A stretch of DNA of 64,000 nt from assembly GCA_963575745.1 (NCBI GenBank), contig CAUYUJ010016065.1:165001-229000 (forward strand), written 5' to 3'. The stretch comes from Prorocentrum cordatum (taxonomy: Eukaryota; Sar; Dinophyceae; Prorocentrales; Prorocentraceae). How positions within the stretch are numbered: position 1 is the stretch's first letter; every line of letters begins with the position of its first letter. The notes under the pieces were generated by a model. That model had not been told where the DNA came from. It saw only the letters and a program-made list of their open reading frames with translations, and ran no database searches. The translations under genes and the position numbers were made by a program. Positions 20,705 to 31,150 of this stretch are shown here, one piece after another.

Positions 20705-22385
20705 GTTGATGGCGTCAACTAAATTCCACTTTTACCCAGCGCTCCCTTCGCGCCTAAACTCTCGAGACTTCGCGGCGCCTGCTGGAGGGCCGACGTTCAA
20801 CTCTGGATTGGCCCCATGCACCCCCAGAGAGACGCCGCCCCCCCATCTCGCTCAGAGGTCGCTGCCCCATGTTCTGGTTGCGTTTTCAAGTGCGCAATGC
20901 ATTCTCCAAACACGGACAACGGTCCGTTAAGTTCCCGCCCTCGGCGCCTTTCGCGGGCCGTCTTACCGCGGGCGTCCACCGTCAACTTGTCGGCGGAAAA
21001 ATGTTAAACCACTAACGAAAGTATGAGAGCGTGCTCTACTCCGGACTCAAATATAGAATCGTCCTCGAAAGCAAACAGCACCGCCCCGATTCGGCCTGTC
21101 AGGCGTCTGATATACCATTTAATTCACACCTGCTAGGGAGCCCCCCCACCAGGAAGGCCGCTACATCGCGAGCGCCGCGAAAGATGACCCCCCCCCCCCA
21201 TCGCCACGGAGAAGCACTCGCGTGATCAGCGAACAAGAGGATCTCGCATAATGCCTTGACTGAACCCGCATCCACGCCCTCCACAAATCAGACTCAGCCC
21301 CAAAATGGCGCGTCACCCCCGGCGCGTGCATGATGATGATTGGGTTTCCTCCCCTTCCCCCGCTGACCCATGCGTAGTCAGCGGAGATCACTGGCGCGTT
21401 GTTTGCCCTGCGCCCTGTTTCACCCCGCGCGACCCCCCCCCCCCCTCGCATTCCCCCAGCGCATTGGGGGCGCGAGCTTCGGTGGGGCCAATGGGTTTAT
21501 TACGTTTCTCAACTTGCACGTTGCCTGGTCCAAAATCACGCGCAACCCTTCCGCTTCCTTTGGAATCCTCTCCGGCGAGCATCTTCCGCATCGCGCGTTC
21601 GCCGGTCCAACTCACGCTCTCTAGGTCGCACCCACATCTATGACGACCGGGCGTTGACGGACGCTCGCGGGCTAGGCCGGGCCAAATATAAAAGGCTCGC
21701 CATGGGACTTCCCTGCCCTGGAAAACCCTCGCATCTCTCCCCGCTGACTTCGGCGACCTTCCGCGCCCCCTCTCGACCCGCAGCTCGCCCAGATGGCGAA
21801 CTGGAAATCATCGCTTTCCTGAGCGCGGTGGCCGCGTTCCGCGCGGATGCGCTGCGAAACGCGCCCCAAGTCCCCGCCGCCGGCCTTCTGGCCACCGCCG
21901 CCCGAGCAGCGCCAGGCGCGGCGGGCTTCGCCTCAGAGGGCGGCGCTGGCTGGCGCGCACGCCACCGCGGGGGCGGTCGCAGCGGGCGGCCCCAGGCGCC
22001 GCTGCGTCCTGCCTCAGGGAGCAGCGGACAGCGCCCCTGCAGTCCGCGCCATCCAGCCGCGCGCGAGGAGGCGCGCGGCCCGCCGCGGGGTCGAGCTCAA
22101 GCGCGCCACCCCCCAGCAGCAGGGTCTCCAGCATGGGCGCATAATGCGTTCTGTCACTCATCGCTGTCGAAGTTTTTTCTGAATTTCCGAAGTGTGCCCA
22201 GCTTTCGCCGGGCGAGCAGCTCGGCGGGCACTTCGCCGAGGCGGGGCGGCGGCGGCGCAGGCCGCGCGAAACCAGCGCGCGCGGCGCGGCGGGCGCCAGC
22301 TGGTAGAAGCGCGCAAATAACTCAAGGCTCCCCAGGCCAGCCCCCTCCCTCGCCCTCCCCACCGCCTCCTTCGCCTCCTTCGCCC
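20705..22385. other. No gene supported
   Basis: GC-rich, with several homopolymer C runs and long Ala/Arg/Pro frames on both strands in the second half. I see no domain, only the approach to the CTC repeat. Some minus-strand frames (21.6-22.4 kb) are long but purely compositional. Confidence 0.4.
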
Positions 22386-22462
22386 CCTCCTCCTCCTCCT
22401 CCTCCTCCTCCTCCTCCTCCTCCTCCTCCTCCTCCTCCTCCTTCTCTCCCCCTCCTCCTCCT
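22386..22462. repeat. (CTC)n microsatellite
   Basis: About 75 bases of CTC, encoding poly-Pro on the plus strand and poly-Arg on the minus strand in the long frames that cross it. A run of about 19 G follows at 22491-22510. Confidence 0.95.
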
Positions 22463-22570
22463 CCATGGCCACATGGCTCAAGACGCGAACGCGGGGGGGG
22501 GGGGGGGGGGGCGAGCCCCCGGGCCGAAAGGGCGCCGCTAGACCGCGGTCAGCCCCCCAGTGTTCTGCGC

Positions 22571-23861
22571 ATGCCCCTGGGAGAACGCACACCACATAAT
22601 CGCCCCGACGGCAGCGGCGGCGGTCGCGAGATCCGCGCCACGGCCGGCAGCTGGAAGCACCCGAGGTCGGCGGGCAGCGGCAGCCAGGACAGATGGGGCA
22701 AGCTCGACAGCGACGCGCGCTGCGAGCCCGATTGCTCCTGCTGCAAGGGTTGCAAGAACGAGGCGCCAGGGGTGCGCAGGTGGAACGGCGGCGCCGCCGA
22801 CGCGTGCCCCTTGCGCAAGCCCCGCAATATCGTCTCACACGGGGGCAACAGGCGCCGCGAAGGGCCGCCAAGACTTCCCCCGCGCGCGGCGAGGAGCAGC
22901 GCGCAGGGGAAGGGGGCCCAGGACAAGCCCAGCAAGGGCAGCCTCGCCAACGAGATCAGCAGGCTCAAGGCGAAGATCGAGCGGCTCGAGGCCCAGGCCA
23001 TGGATGGGGAGATGGGCGTCGACAGCTCCTCGTCCGAGTCTCGCACCACCGTCGGCGCGGCGCGGCGCCAGCGCACCGATTAGCTGGTCAACGAGATCAA
23101 GATGCTCAAGTCGCGCGCCGCTGACGCGCCCGACTCCGATGACGAGAACGAAGCCCCCCACGCCGAGCTGGGCGCGCTGCGGAAGGGGGCCCACGACGCG
23201 AAAATCCTCGAGACCAAGCCCCAGATCGCGCGGAGGGGCGCCAAGCGCATGGAGGCGGTCGCTTGTCGCGGCGCTGCGCGGCCGGGCCGTCGAGGCCCAG
23301 AAGACGACGGAGGACGCCCAGCAGCGCCTCGAGAAGATCGAGCTGGCGCTGGCGCGGGCCAAGGCGCACGCGCAGGAACTGACGGCAGCGGACGTCGCCA
23401 GCAGCGTGGGCAGCGGGCCTTGCGGCGATGGTGATGGAGGTGAGGCAGATCGCCCCCCTTGCTCCCAGTTCGCTATTAAAGCCAGCGCGGTGGTGGCCGA
23501 GTGCGACGGGCGCGGCGTCGACCTGGCCCAGGCGCAGCTGGTGTCAAAGCGTCTGGAGACTGTCCTGCCGCAGCTGCTGGCGGTGCCCGTCGCCCCGCCC
23601 AAGCCAGCGGACGGCCAGGGCGCCGACGAGGGAGGCGGGCAGCACGGCTCAGGCAAGAATGCGGAGGCCGACCCGCTGGCGAACGCGACCGGGACGCAGC
23701 TCCGAGTGGCGCTTGAACAGGCATGGCCGAGCGAGCCCGCCCAGTCAATGCCGTCTGACATGGAGGGCCTGCGCGATGCGGCTCGGCGCGCTGCCACAAA
23801 ACCGCTATTTGCTGACGCCGCCAGGGCTAGCAGAACAAGCGCACAGCACGAATCAACTTAG
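22571..23861 (+). pseudogene. ORF1-like protein, Cys-rich then coiled coil, broken
   Basis: The frame from the ATG at 22571 has a cysteine cluster (C51, C55, C57, C58, C61, C79: ARCEPDCSCCKGCKNE) and then a heptad-like helix (NEISRLKAKIERLEAQ). A TAG at 23081-23083 interrupts it, but the same frame continues with LVNEIKMLKSRAADAPDSDD. Near 23255 the sense moves to the next frame (GRAVEAQKTTEDAQQRLEKI, ELALARAKAHAQELTAADVA, AQLVSKRLETVLPQLLAV) and runs to the stop at 23861. Repaired on paper it is about 430 residues. ORF1 proteins of non-LTR elements often combine coiled coils and Cys motifs that bind the element RNA. I assign that role by position and make-up, not by homology. Confidence 0.55.
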
Positions 23862-24026
23862 CATCATGGCGGGAACCTTCGGACACGCCACGGGCGGCAA
23901 CGATGCGCCCAGCCCAGTTCCCGAGGGAGAAACCGCAACCGCGACGCCACGCGCCGCGGATCCCGTCGTCTTCGGCGGCACCACGGACGGCAAGGTCAAC
24001 GTGCAAGAGCCCAACGCACAGTGGCC

Positions 24027-24884
24027 AGGCGCGGAGGGTGCCCCCCCCCTCGGCTGGCGTTCGGCCTGGGCACCACCCAGGCACGGCCTAACCTGACAAC
24101 GGCTCCAGCACGGGCAGCGACCACGCGATGTCCGAGGCGGAGCAGCAACGGTCAGGCGCCGAAGGCTTCAGCCCCTCGGCATGTGCTCGGCCTGGGCACC
24201 ACCCAGGCACGGCCAAGCCTGGCAACGCCGACGATGCGGACGGATGAGGTGATCGAGGGGAGCACCGAGCACGGCAGCACAGATCGGGTCGTGGAGAAGA
24301 CGGCCAAGCAGTTGCAGCCGCGGCCTGGCGCGGAGGGCTTCATCCCCTCGGCAGGTGCTCGGCCTGCGCGCCACCCAGTCATGGCCGAGCCTGGAAACGA
24401 CGGCCCCAGGGACAGCGAGAACGTGCGGCACGACCAGGTCGTGTCCACCGATCGCGACTCGGAGCCGGCGGGCGTGCAAGCGCTGGGTCGGTCGGGTGCC
24501 GAGGGCTTCACTCCCTCAGCTGCCCCTCGGCCTGGGCACGGAAAGGGCACGGCCGGGCCCGACAGCGACGGCGCCCTGGACCGCGCGGGCGCGAGGTAAA
24601 ACGCGACCGAGGATGGGGGCGCGAGCGCGGCGAAGACGGCCAAGCAGCTACCCTTAGCCAACGGCATAGGGCAGGGCATCCTCGCCAACGCATCCTTCGG
24701 CGCACCCACCTCCACCACGAACGGCAAACGCGGCCTGTTCGGCGGCGCCTTCGACGACTCCAGGATAGAAGTGGACGAGGCGACGGACACCGAGACGCGA
24801 AGGCAGCCAGGCGCGCAGGGTTTCATCCCCGCGGCAGGTGTTCGGCCGGGGCACCACCCAGGCACGGCCGAACCTGGCAACACC
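24027..24884 (+). repeat. Five copies of a ~75-bp coding repeat inside the retroelement
   Basis: Copies at about 24027-24100, 24152-24228, 24324-24400, 24493-24566 and 24807-24884. Each gives GAEGFIPSAGARPGHHPGTA followed by EPGN or a variant. The copies are spaced 125, 172, 169 and 314 bases and joined by divergent Asp/Glu/Arg-rich linkers (for example DEVIEGSTEHGSTDRVVEKT). The first copy is frame-shifted around a C run. Spacing this loose with a conserved core suggests selection on the peptide before the element died, or repeated unequal exchange. Confidence 0.75.
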
Positions 24885-25587
24885 GACTTCGACACCCACG
24901 AGAGCGAGCCCAACTACGAGGTGGCGGTGGCTGGTCGGGATGCGGCGCCGACGACCATGCTCAGGCTAGCCGCCATCGTGGACGCGGCAATCGAGATCAC
25001 TGCGGAGGTCGTCGCGTGCCCGGGAAACCTCGGCCGGCTGACAGACAGGGACTGCGCGCAGGAGCGAAGGCACACCCCCGACGTCAGCCACAGCAGCGGC
25101 TCCTCACCACCGAAAGCGACGGGCTCATCGACATGCAGGTGACTCCGGCGGGAGCGAGCAGGCACGCTAGACTCCTGACCGCACCGAGGCCGATCAGGCC
25201 GAACCACGCCGGAGGCGCTCCGGGCGGAGCCCCTCGGACGAGGGAGCCGGCCCGCGCCCCCCGGGCGCAGGGGCCCGCGGCAGAGAGCGCCGATGCCACG
25301 GGGCACGCGCTTCCCGCCGCGGGGTGCAGGGCCCAGGCCGACGAGGCCCACGGCGCCGACCAGGCGAGGCGAGGCGAGTGCTCGAAGGGCGGCGAGTGGG
25401 TCGGGCGGGGAGACGGGGGGGGCAGCGCGGGGAGCACACCGGGGCCCTGCCCCCGACCGAGCCAGGGGCAGTCACTCGACCGCTCTAGCGGAGGGGCAGT
25501 TCAGGGGCACGCCGGCAGGGAACGCGGGCCGAGCACGCGCTGGCGAGCACGGCGAAGGGAGCGACACGGTCCAGGCTGACGGACCTC

Positions 25588-26250
25588 ATGCTTGACCCCG
25601 TCGGCCGGCCGGCTGGCCTCCTCCTGGGGCATGAGACCCACGTGGCGGGCGACACGGCGAGCGCCACGCAGGGGAACTGGGGCAGCAGGGCCCAGTGGCA
25701 GCTACGCCTCGACCCAGCCATGCCCACGGGGAGAGGAGGCACCAGCGGCGGACCATGCGCGGCGACGCATCCATGGCGAGGGCTGGCGCGGCACCCAAGC
25801 GTGGGATCCAGGATCGCACTCTCCAAGGGCCGCGTACAGCTAGGGTGCTGGAAAGGATGGCTGCCTGGAGAGATCGCGGTGGGCAAAGTCTACCTACGCA
25901 ACAGCGAAGGCATGACCGCCAGGAACAAGCTCCTCCACAACCTGCCCGTGCGTGAGTTGAAGAGGCTAGAGCGGCCGTCCCTGATCGGAGGCGACTTCAA
26001 CACGCACCCGACGGAGCTGGCGAAGTCGAAGACATGTACCGCGCTGGAGGCAGAGCCCATCTTCCCCGAGGAGGCGACCTACAGGAGCATGACGTGCGGC
26101 GCCCTGCTCGAATCCTAGGTAGTGCCGAAGGTCCTCGCATCGAAGGTGCAGAGGTGCTACGTGATCCACACCAGCACGAGAAAGGACCACCGCCCAGCGT
26201 GCGTCAAGCTCACCAGCGGGGCCGCCGACAGCATGATCACGATCCATCGG
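25588..26250 (+). pseudogene. APE-type (EEP) endonuclease domain of the retroelement
   Basis: The frame shows HETH (residues 15-18), GGTSGG (50-55), the strand-rich GRVQLGCWKGWLPGEIAVGK and VYLRNSEGMTARNKLL, and GGDFN (134-138). In the exonuclease/endonuclease/phosphatase fold, Q/E-E-T near the start and G-D-F-N in the middle form the metal site that nicks target DNA to prime reverse transcription. A TAG at 26116-26118 cuts the domain after TCGALLES. The frame then continues with PKVLASKVQRCYVIHTSTRK and DHRPACVKL, where the final D-H is the catalytic pair expected near the C-terminus. The upstream start is unclear: 25145-25587 is GC-rich and sense moves between frames. Confidence 0.75.
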
Positions 26251-27164
26251 GCCCCGCGGAGCTTCCCAGTTGACAGGCCGATCGGCCCTGCGCGAGAAGC
26301 GTGTGGGAGCTGGCACGACACAGAGGTCGGCGGGGAAGCGCTCGCTCGTGGCGTCTGCGACTCCGTGAAAGGCGCCCAGGGGGAGCTGGCCAGCATACTC
26401 CACATCGACCAGCAGGAGACGCGGAAATACTTGGAGCGGGGAAGCGAACCGAAGTACATCAGGGTGAACCCGGTCAGGAAGAACAGCGCGGCGGTGGCCA
26501 AGTCCTCCCACGAGGCCAGGCAGGCGCCCTGGCTCAGACGCCGCCTGCGAGAGCTCCAGACGGCCATCCTGAGGGGCACCGATGGCCACAAAGAGGCAGC
26601 GAACAGGTTCTGCACCACGCTGGAGGCGTGGAACGGCAGCTCCAGGAAGACGGAGCAACACTTCGAGCAGGACTGGCCACGTCTACGAGACCCGGGACCT
26701 GACGTCATCGAGCCGATGGCCGACCGAGCGGAGGCCACGGGCAGACGAATCACGCGCGAGTTCGAGAAGCAGAGGTGCAAGTCATTCGACGACTGCGCGG
26801 GGAAGGCCAAGACGGACGGCGCGGGCTTCGCGCGCCCACGGGCCACAGGCCCAGCAGGCGCGGGCCAAGGGGCTATAGTTAGCAGACGGAGAGGCGGCAG
26901 ACGTGCAGGACACAGCGGGCAAGCTCTGCAGCGGGGACCTGGAGCACGCATGGAACGTGAACGAGCCGCTGGAGCTCAAGAGCTGGGAGGGCGCGAAGCA
27001 ACACGAGCTGGGAGGGCCCGCGATCGCGGCCATCAGGCAAGCCGGCAGGAGCGTCAAGCACCCCGCCGCCCTGGGCTCGGACTCGTTCCAACCGGGGCGG
27101 TTCGCGATGTTCTCCGACGAAGGGCCGGGGTTCCTCGCGAGGCTCATGGTCTACTCTACATGGA
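26251..27164 (+). pseudogene. Linker between endonuclease and RT, two frame changes
   Basis: Helical charged sequence in the endonuclease frame (SHEARQAPWLRRRLRELQTA, EPMADRAEATGRRITREFEK) until about 26870. The sense then moves to the next frame (DTAGKLCSGDLEHAWNVNEP, LELKSWEGAKQHELGGPAIA, FAMFSDEGPGFLARLMVYST) and returns to the first frame near 27165. Such linkers precede RT in non-LTR elements. No separate enzymatic motif is visible. Confidence 0.6.
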
Positions 27165-27850
27165 GCGGGTAGGCAACCAGCCGCAGCAGCTGGTGTCCAC
27201 CAGCGTCTTCCTCGCCAAGAAGGCGGGAGGCGTGCGGCCCATTGCCCTCCCAGGCGGCTTCCTGCGCATGTGGGCCAGGGTGCGGAAGGAGCAGATGCAG
27301 AAGTGGGAGGACGACCACAACCTGCCGTGCGTCCACAACGCAAGCGACAGAACGGCGGAGAAGGCTGTATGGGACCAGGCAGTTTATCAAGAGTGGGGCA
27401 GATAGTTCGGCCTGGTCACATCTTCAAGCCAACAAGACATGACGAAGGCATGCGAGCGCGTCGGCCACCAGACACTGGGGGACGAGGGCCGCGAGCGCGA
27501 CGCCAACTAAGCACTGTTGCCGGTCAGCATCAACATCTACGCGACCTGGCGGAGGTGCAAGATCGGCGAGGCATTCTCGGAGACCAGATCAATATCTACT
27601 GCAGCATTTTGGCGGGATGCGGGATCGCCACCTCATGGCTGAAGGTGCTCATGTTCAGGAGTCATGGAGGTGTTCGGCACGAGGTACCGGTGCATCCAGC
27701 TCTACGCGTTCGTTGACGACACCACGATCGTTCGCATCGGCACGCAGAGGTGGCTGCTCAAGATCTCCGCGCCAGGGCCACACGACCAGGTGCTTCTCCC
27801 ACGTGGGCTTGGATTCGGGATCCACGGCGCGGAGCCGTCGTGGCGCGGCC
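27165..27850 (+). pseudogene. Reverse transcriptase domain remnant
   Basis: The fingers region reads STSVFLAKKAGGVRPIALPG then RMWARVRKEQMQKWEDDH, the K-x-GG-x-R-P-I signature of non-LTR RTs. A TAG at 27403-27405 follows, yet the same frame continues with DMTKACERVGHQTL, a good motif A with its catalytic Asp. A TAA lies near 27508, and a slip near 27590 leads to AGCGIATSWLKVLM, in the position of motif B. A further frame holds YAFVDDTTIVRIG (motif C, catalytic Asp pair). All core motifs are therefore present but spread over three frames with two stops. An active enzyme would copy element RNA at the nicked target. Confidence 0.8.
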
Positions 27851-28427
27851 CACCCGCGCAGGCAAGTGCATCGCCGACGAGGTCTGCGCGAGGGCAGGCC
27901 AGAGGCTACAGGGCAGCAACACACCACCGCAACCTGGGCGTGGACAGCACGGTCGGGGCGAGGCGCAGGACGAAGGTGCCCCAAGGCAACATGACCAAGC
28001 AGGGCGGGCTCCGCGGGGCGAAGTGCCCCAGGAGGCGCGGCGCCCACGTTGGGCAACGAGCGGGCAGGACGGCGCTCCCCGGCCTGCCGCGGCGCACGGG
28101 GCCAGCGTGGCAGGACGCAGCGACTCGCAGCTCCACCGCCTGCGGGCCGCAGCGGGAGCCGAGGCGATCCCGCACGCTGTCCTGCATGCTGGAGGGCGGC
28201 CAGCAGGACCCCGCCCACGCCGTGATCGCAGCCCCGCTCACCGGGATGGGCCAAGGCCGCGCGGGCCAAGAGGGCCCCATCGACATCGCGCAGGGCGCCA
28301 TCGACAGCGCCACCGCCGCTCGGGCGGGCAGGGACAGCAGATGGGCCCCGGTGGTCGGCCCAACAGGGGCGACCCTGGCGACGCCTAGACAGGATCGGAT
28401 GGCAAGCGGTCTCGGCGAGCTCTGTCC

Positions 28428-28853
28428 GTGGGGCTAGGCCCGAGATCGATCCAAGCACTGGTTCAGCGAGCTGCACAGCGCCGGCAGGCCCAGCAGGTCG
28501 CCAAGCACGAGGGCATGGAGCAATGGCAGGCCGGCATCCACACCGACCCGCTGCGCTGCGTGCTCCGCAGCCTCGAGGAGCACGGGCTCGCCGGGGAGGC
28601 AGGTGGGCTACGCTCGACCGCTGTGGGGAGCCAATGGCCTCAGCAGAGGCTGTTCGAGGCGGGCCTGTCCGAATGCCCACTATGTCAGAAATGCAGGATG
28701 ACGCCTGGCTCGCTCGCCCACCGCCACGGGGAGTGCGAGGCGTGGCTGGGTGAGAGAAGGGAGAGCGAGATCGGGCACGCCGGCTTCCCCCCAGGCCAGC
28801 TGACGGCAACGCAGGAGAGACCTTCTGGGGCAGGTGTCTACTGCCCAACCTGA
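28428..28853 (+). pseudogene. Cys/His zinc motif region C-terminal to RT
   Basis: The frame reads ALVQRAAQRRQAQQVAKHEG, then ECPLCQKCRMTPGSLAHRHG with C83, C86, C89, H98, H100 and C103. A C-x2-C...H...C cluster after RT and before RNase H is common in LINE-like polyproteins, where it may bind nucleic acid. The frame ends with a stop at 28853. RNase H resumes 36 bases later in another frame, so a slip or stop separates them. Between 27850 and 28428 the reading is GC-rich and the frame is uncertain (HHRNLGVDSTVGARRRTKV is the clearest piece). Confidence 0.6.
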
Positions 28854-28888
28854 CTGAGAGCCCGAGGCCCATCAGGCACTGGCAGGTC

Positions 28889-29460
28889 GTGTGGAGCAAG
28901 AAGATCCCAGGAGGAGTACTCGCGGCGGACGGGTTCGTGGGCGGGTCTGGCACATGCCTGACCAAGCACGCGAGCGAGCAGGCCCTTGGCTTCGGATGTG
29001 CCGCAATCGACCGCATCGGGTTCAGTACGGGAGCATGCCGTGGGCCGTGGCCCAGTTGGCGTCAGAAGGCCGGCGAGGGCGAGCTGTTCGCGGTCGAGGT
29101 CGTGCTGCACCACGTGATGCCGCCCTTCACGCTCTACAGCGACTACCAGAACCTCATCGACGGCATCGCCATGGGCCCATCGTCGTGCTGTGCAGCCACC
29201 AGCGCCTACGCCGAGCAGTGGGGAAGGATCTGGAGGCTCGTCTGCGACATCGGCCAGGACAACATCCAGTTCCGCAGGGTCAAGGCACATCCGGCGGCAT
29301 CGAGACTGGGCGGCGGTACGACTGAGAGAAGGCTCGCGCTCGGCAACAAGGCAGCCGACCTCAAGGCCAAGAGAGGAGCGGCCTGCCACCTGTGCTGCAC
29401 CCCCCCTGAGCGAAGCCAGGCACGTGGCCCAGATCGAGGCCGTCAAGAGGGTGGCGGGCT
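28889..29460 (+). pseudogene. RNase H type I domain of the retroelement
   Basis: The frame shows ADGFVGGSG (D14), GELFAVE (E65), LYSDYQNLIDG (D85) and LGNKAADLKAK (D157), the four acidic positions of RNase H in the right order and spacing, plus WGRIW and RVKAHPAA in between. The fold removes RNA from the RNA:DNA hybrid after reverse transcription. This is the least damaged part of the element, as the catalytic set looks complete in one frame. Beyond residue 170 the frame is compositional. The preceding piece lies in a different frame. Confidence 0.8.
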
Positions 29461-29495
29461 AGGTGGCCAAGGCCAGCGCGATGGCGAACACCGAG

Positions 29496-29612
29496 CCGGA
29501 TCCGCGCTGGACCCGCCTGGCGCTGCCTCTCTCGCCGCCCCTGGCGCGCTCCGCGCGCCAGGGAGGGGGGGTCCAACGCCGATCCGAGAAATCCGGGCGG
29601 ACCTCCGCGTTT
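29496..29612. repeat. Hairpin element, copy 2, at the retroelement 3' end
   Basis: GGATCCGCGCTGGACCC (29498-29514) pairs imperfectly with GGGTCCAACGCCGATCC (29569-29585). Inside is CTGGCGCG/CGCGCCAG followed by GGAGGGGGGGTC, then GAGAAATCCGGGCGGACC and TTTTTATGT. It matches the minus strand of 2096-2196 over about 80 bases. Its position just past RNase H suggests it could be the 3' untranslated tail recognised by the element's own RT. Confidence 0.7.
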
Positions 29613-29639
29613 TTATGTGCACGTCCTCCCTCGTTCCCC

Positions 29640-31150
29640 TAATCACGCCGAGCTCAGGGCGCGGAGGGCCACGATGCGCCGGCTGCTCGGTGCGAACGCT
29701 CCTCCTCTGGTCGCGTCAGGGCCCGAGCCGTGCACCGTGGCCACGAGGAGTACCCCCCGCAGTGTCACCGAGCAAGCGCACGGGGTTTCACGACTGGTGA
29801 CGGCCGCTGCGCTGGCAGCAGCCGCCCGGAGCGCCTGGCTCGGGGCGGCCGCGAGGGCAGCGCGAAGCCGGCGCCGAGGAAGGCTGCGAGCAGGTCGACG
29901 TCGGGGGCGCCGCGCGAGGCAGGGCACGGGGGACCCCCAGGAGTGCGGCAGGCGCGCGCGGGGCCAGGACCCCCCCCCCTGCCGCTGGCAGCGGGGCAGG
30001 CCCGCGGCCGCCCGAGGCCCCGCGGGCCCCGCCGGGGAGCCTACCGCGGAGCTCGCGCGAGGGCAGCGGCCAGCGGGGAGGCCGCGGCAGCGCCTGGAGC
30101 GACCCGACGGCTAGCCGCCGCGGGGGGCGGCCCCGACGGCGGCGACGCCCCGCTGGCCAGGGCACGCCAGGTGCGAGGCGGCGCCTCGCCGCGGCCGGCC
30201 TCCGCGGCGACGGGGCGGCAGGGGCGGGCGAGGGGCGCGAGGCCGGCCGAGGGCCGGCGAGGCCGGGCAGGCGGCTGGGAGGGCGGCGGCCAGCCAGCGC
30301 GACGGCGGGACCCTCGAGGCGCCGCGCGGCCTCGGCGGCGGCGTGGCGGGCGAGCTCCCGCGCGAGGCTGGGCCCCGGCGCTGCGCGCCAGAGGGCGCGA
30401 GGCCCGCGGAGGCAGCGGTGGGGCCCACTGAGGGCACCGCGGCCCAGCGGCTGGGCGGCTCGGCATCGGTGGCACGCGGGTGCGACGGGTGCGGAGCGCG
30501 GGCCAGGCTCGGGGAGGACTCCGAGGGCGGCCTGTGCAGAGGGCAGCCTGCGGCCGTGGAAGAGGCGCACCCCAGCCACACGCTCACGGCTCGCGGGGAA
30601 CGCGGTCTTCTGCAGTACCCGCGGGGCACGTGCTGCTGGCGGCCCGACGGTGCTGCTGGCCGAGAGGTGCCAAACCATGCCCGGCGACAACAATGCAAAG
30701 ACGCGCCTCAGCCACGTGCGCGCGGGCAGGCGCCCGGTCACCCACGAGCGCGTCGGTGACCCCGCGCAGCTCGCGCCGAAGCACGCGGAGGCGGACGGCA
30801 GCGGCGGGACGGCGCCGTTATGAGTGGCACGTGCGCGGCAGCAGGCGGGGCCTTCGTGTGGTGCGGACCACGGGCGGGCCGCGCCGACGCTGGCGTGGCC
30901 AGCGAAGCCGCAGCTGCAGTGGGCTGGCGCCGCTAGCCAAGGCTCGCACACGCGGCTGCTGCGAAGGGTGAGGCCCGCGGGCGGGGCCGCCAGCGCGGTG
31001 GCCGCGGCGAGGGCTGGCCGAGGCTGCCGCCCGCGCGTGTGCGAGCCCGATGGCTTCCGCGAGCGCTCGGAGCCACCGAGCGCAGCTTCGGGACGCGGAG
31101 GCACAAACTCCCCGTTCCGCAGGCTGTGCGCACTCCTCCTCCTTTTCCTC
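29640..31150. other. Extremely GC-rich block, long frames on both strands
   Basis: Stop codons are almost absent in several frames because of composition, so the 529-codon minus frame (29788-31377) and several plus frames are not evidence of genes. The most protein-like piece is on the plus strand near 30475-30680 (CDGCGARARLGEDSEGGLCR, HTLTARGERGLLQYPRGTCC), but I recognise no family. Confidence 0.4.

Larger units (their letters stand above)
22571..29612 (+). mobile_element. Degraded non-LTR (LINE-like) retrotransposon
   Basis: About 7 kb on one strand with parts in order: Cys-rich/coiled-coil ORF1-like (22571-23861), spacer with a repeated peptide (24.0-24.9 kb), APE-type endonuclease (25588-26250), reverse transcriptase (27165-27850), Cys/His motif (28428-28853), RNase H (28889-29460) and a terminal hairpin (29496-29612). 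The order endonuclease, RT, zinc motif, RNase H is that of several non-LTR clades (I/L1-like). No LTRs or integrase are seen. At least four in-frame stops and about five frame changes show it is dead. Neither end is proven: no poly-A tail or target-site duplication was identified. Confidence 0.8.

Noticed and set aside
22835-23797. 320-codon minus frame opposite ORF1
   Set aside because: Antisense to the coiled-coil/Cys-rich plus-strand reading, which agrees with the orientation of the whole retroelement.
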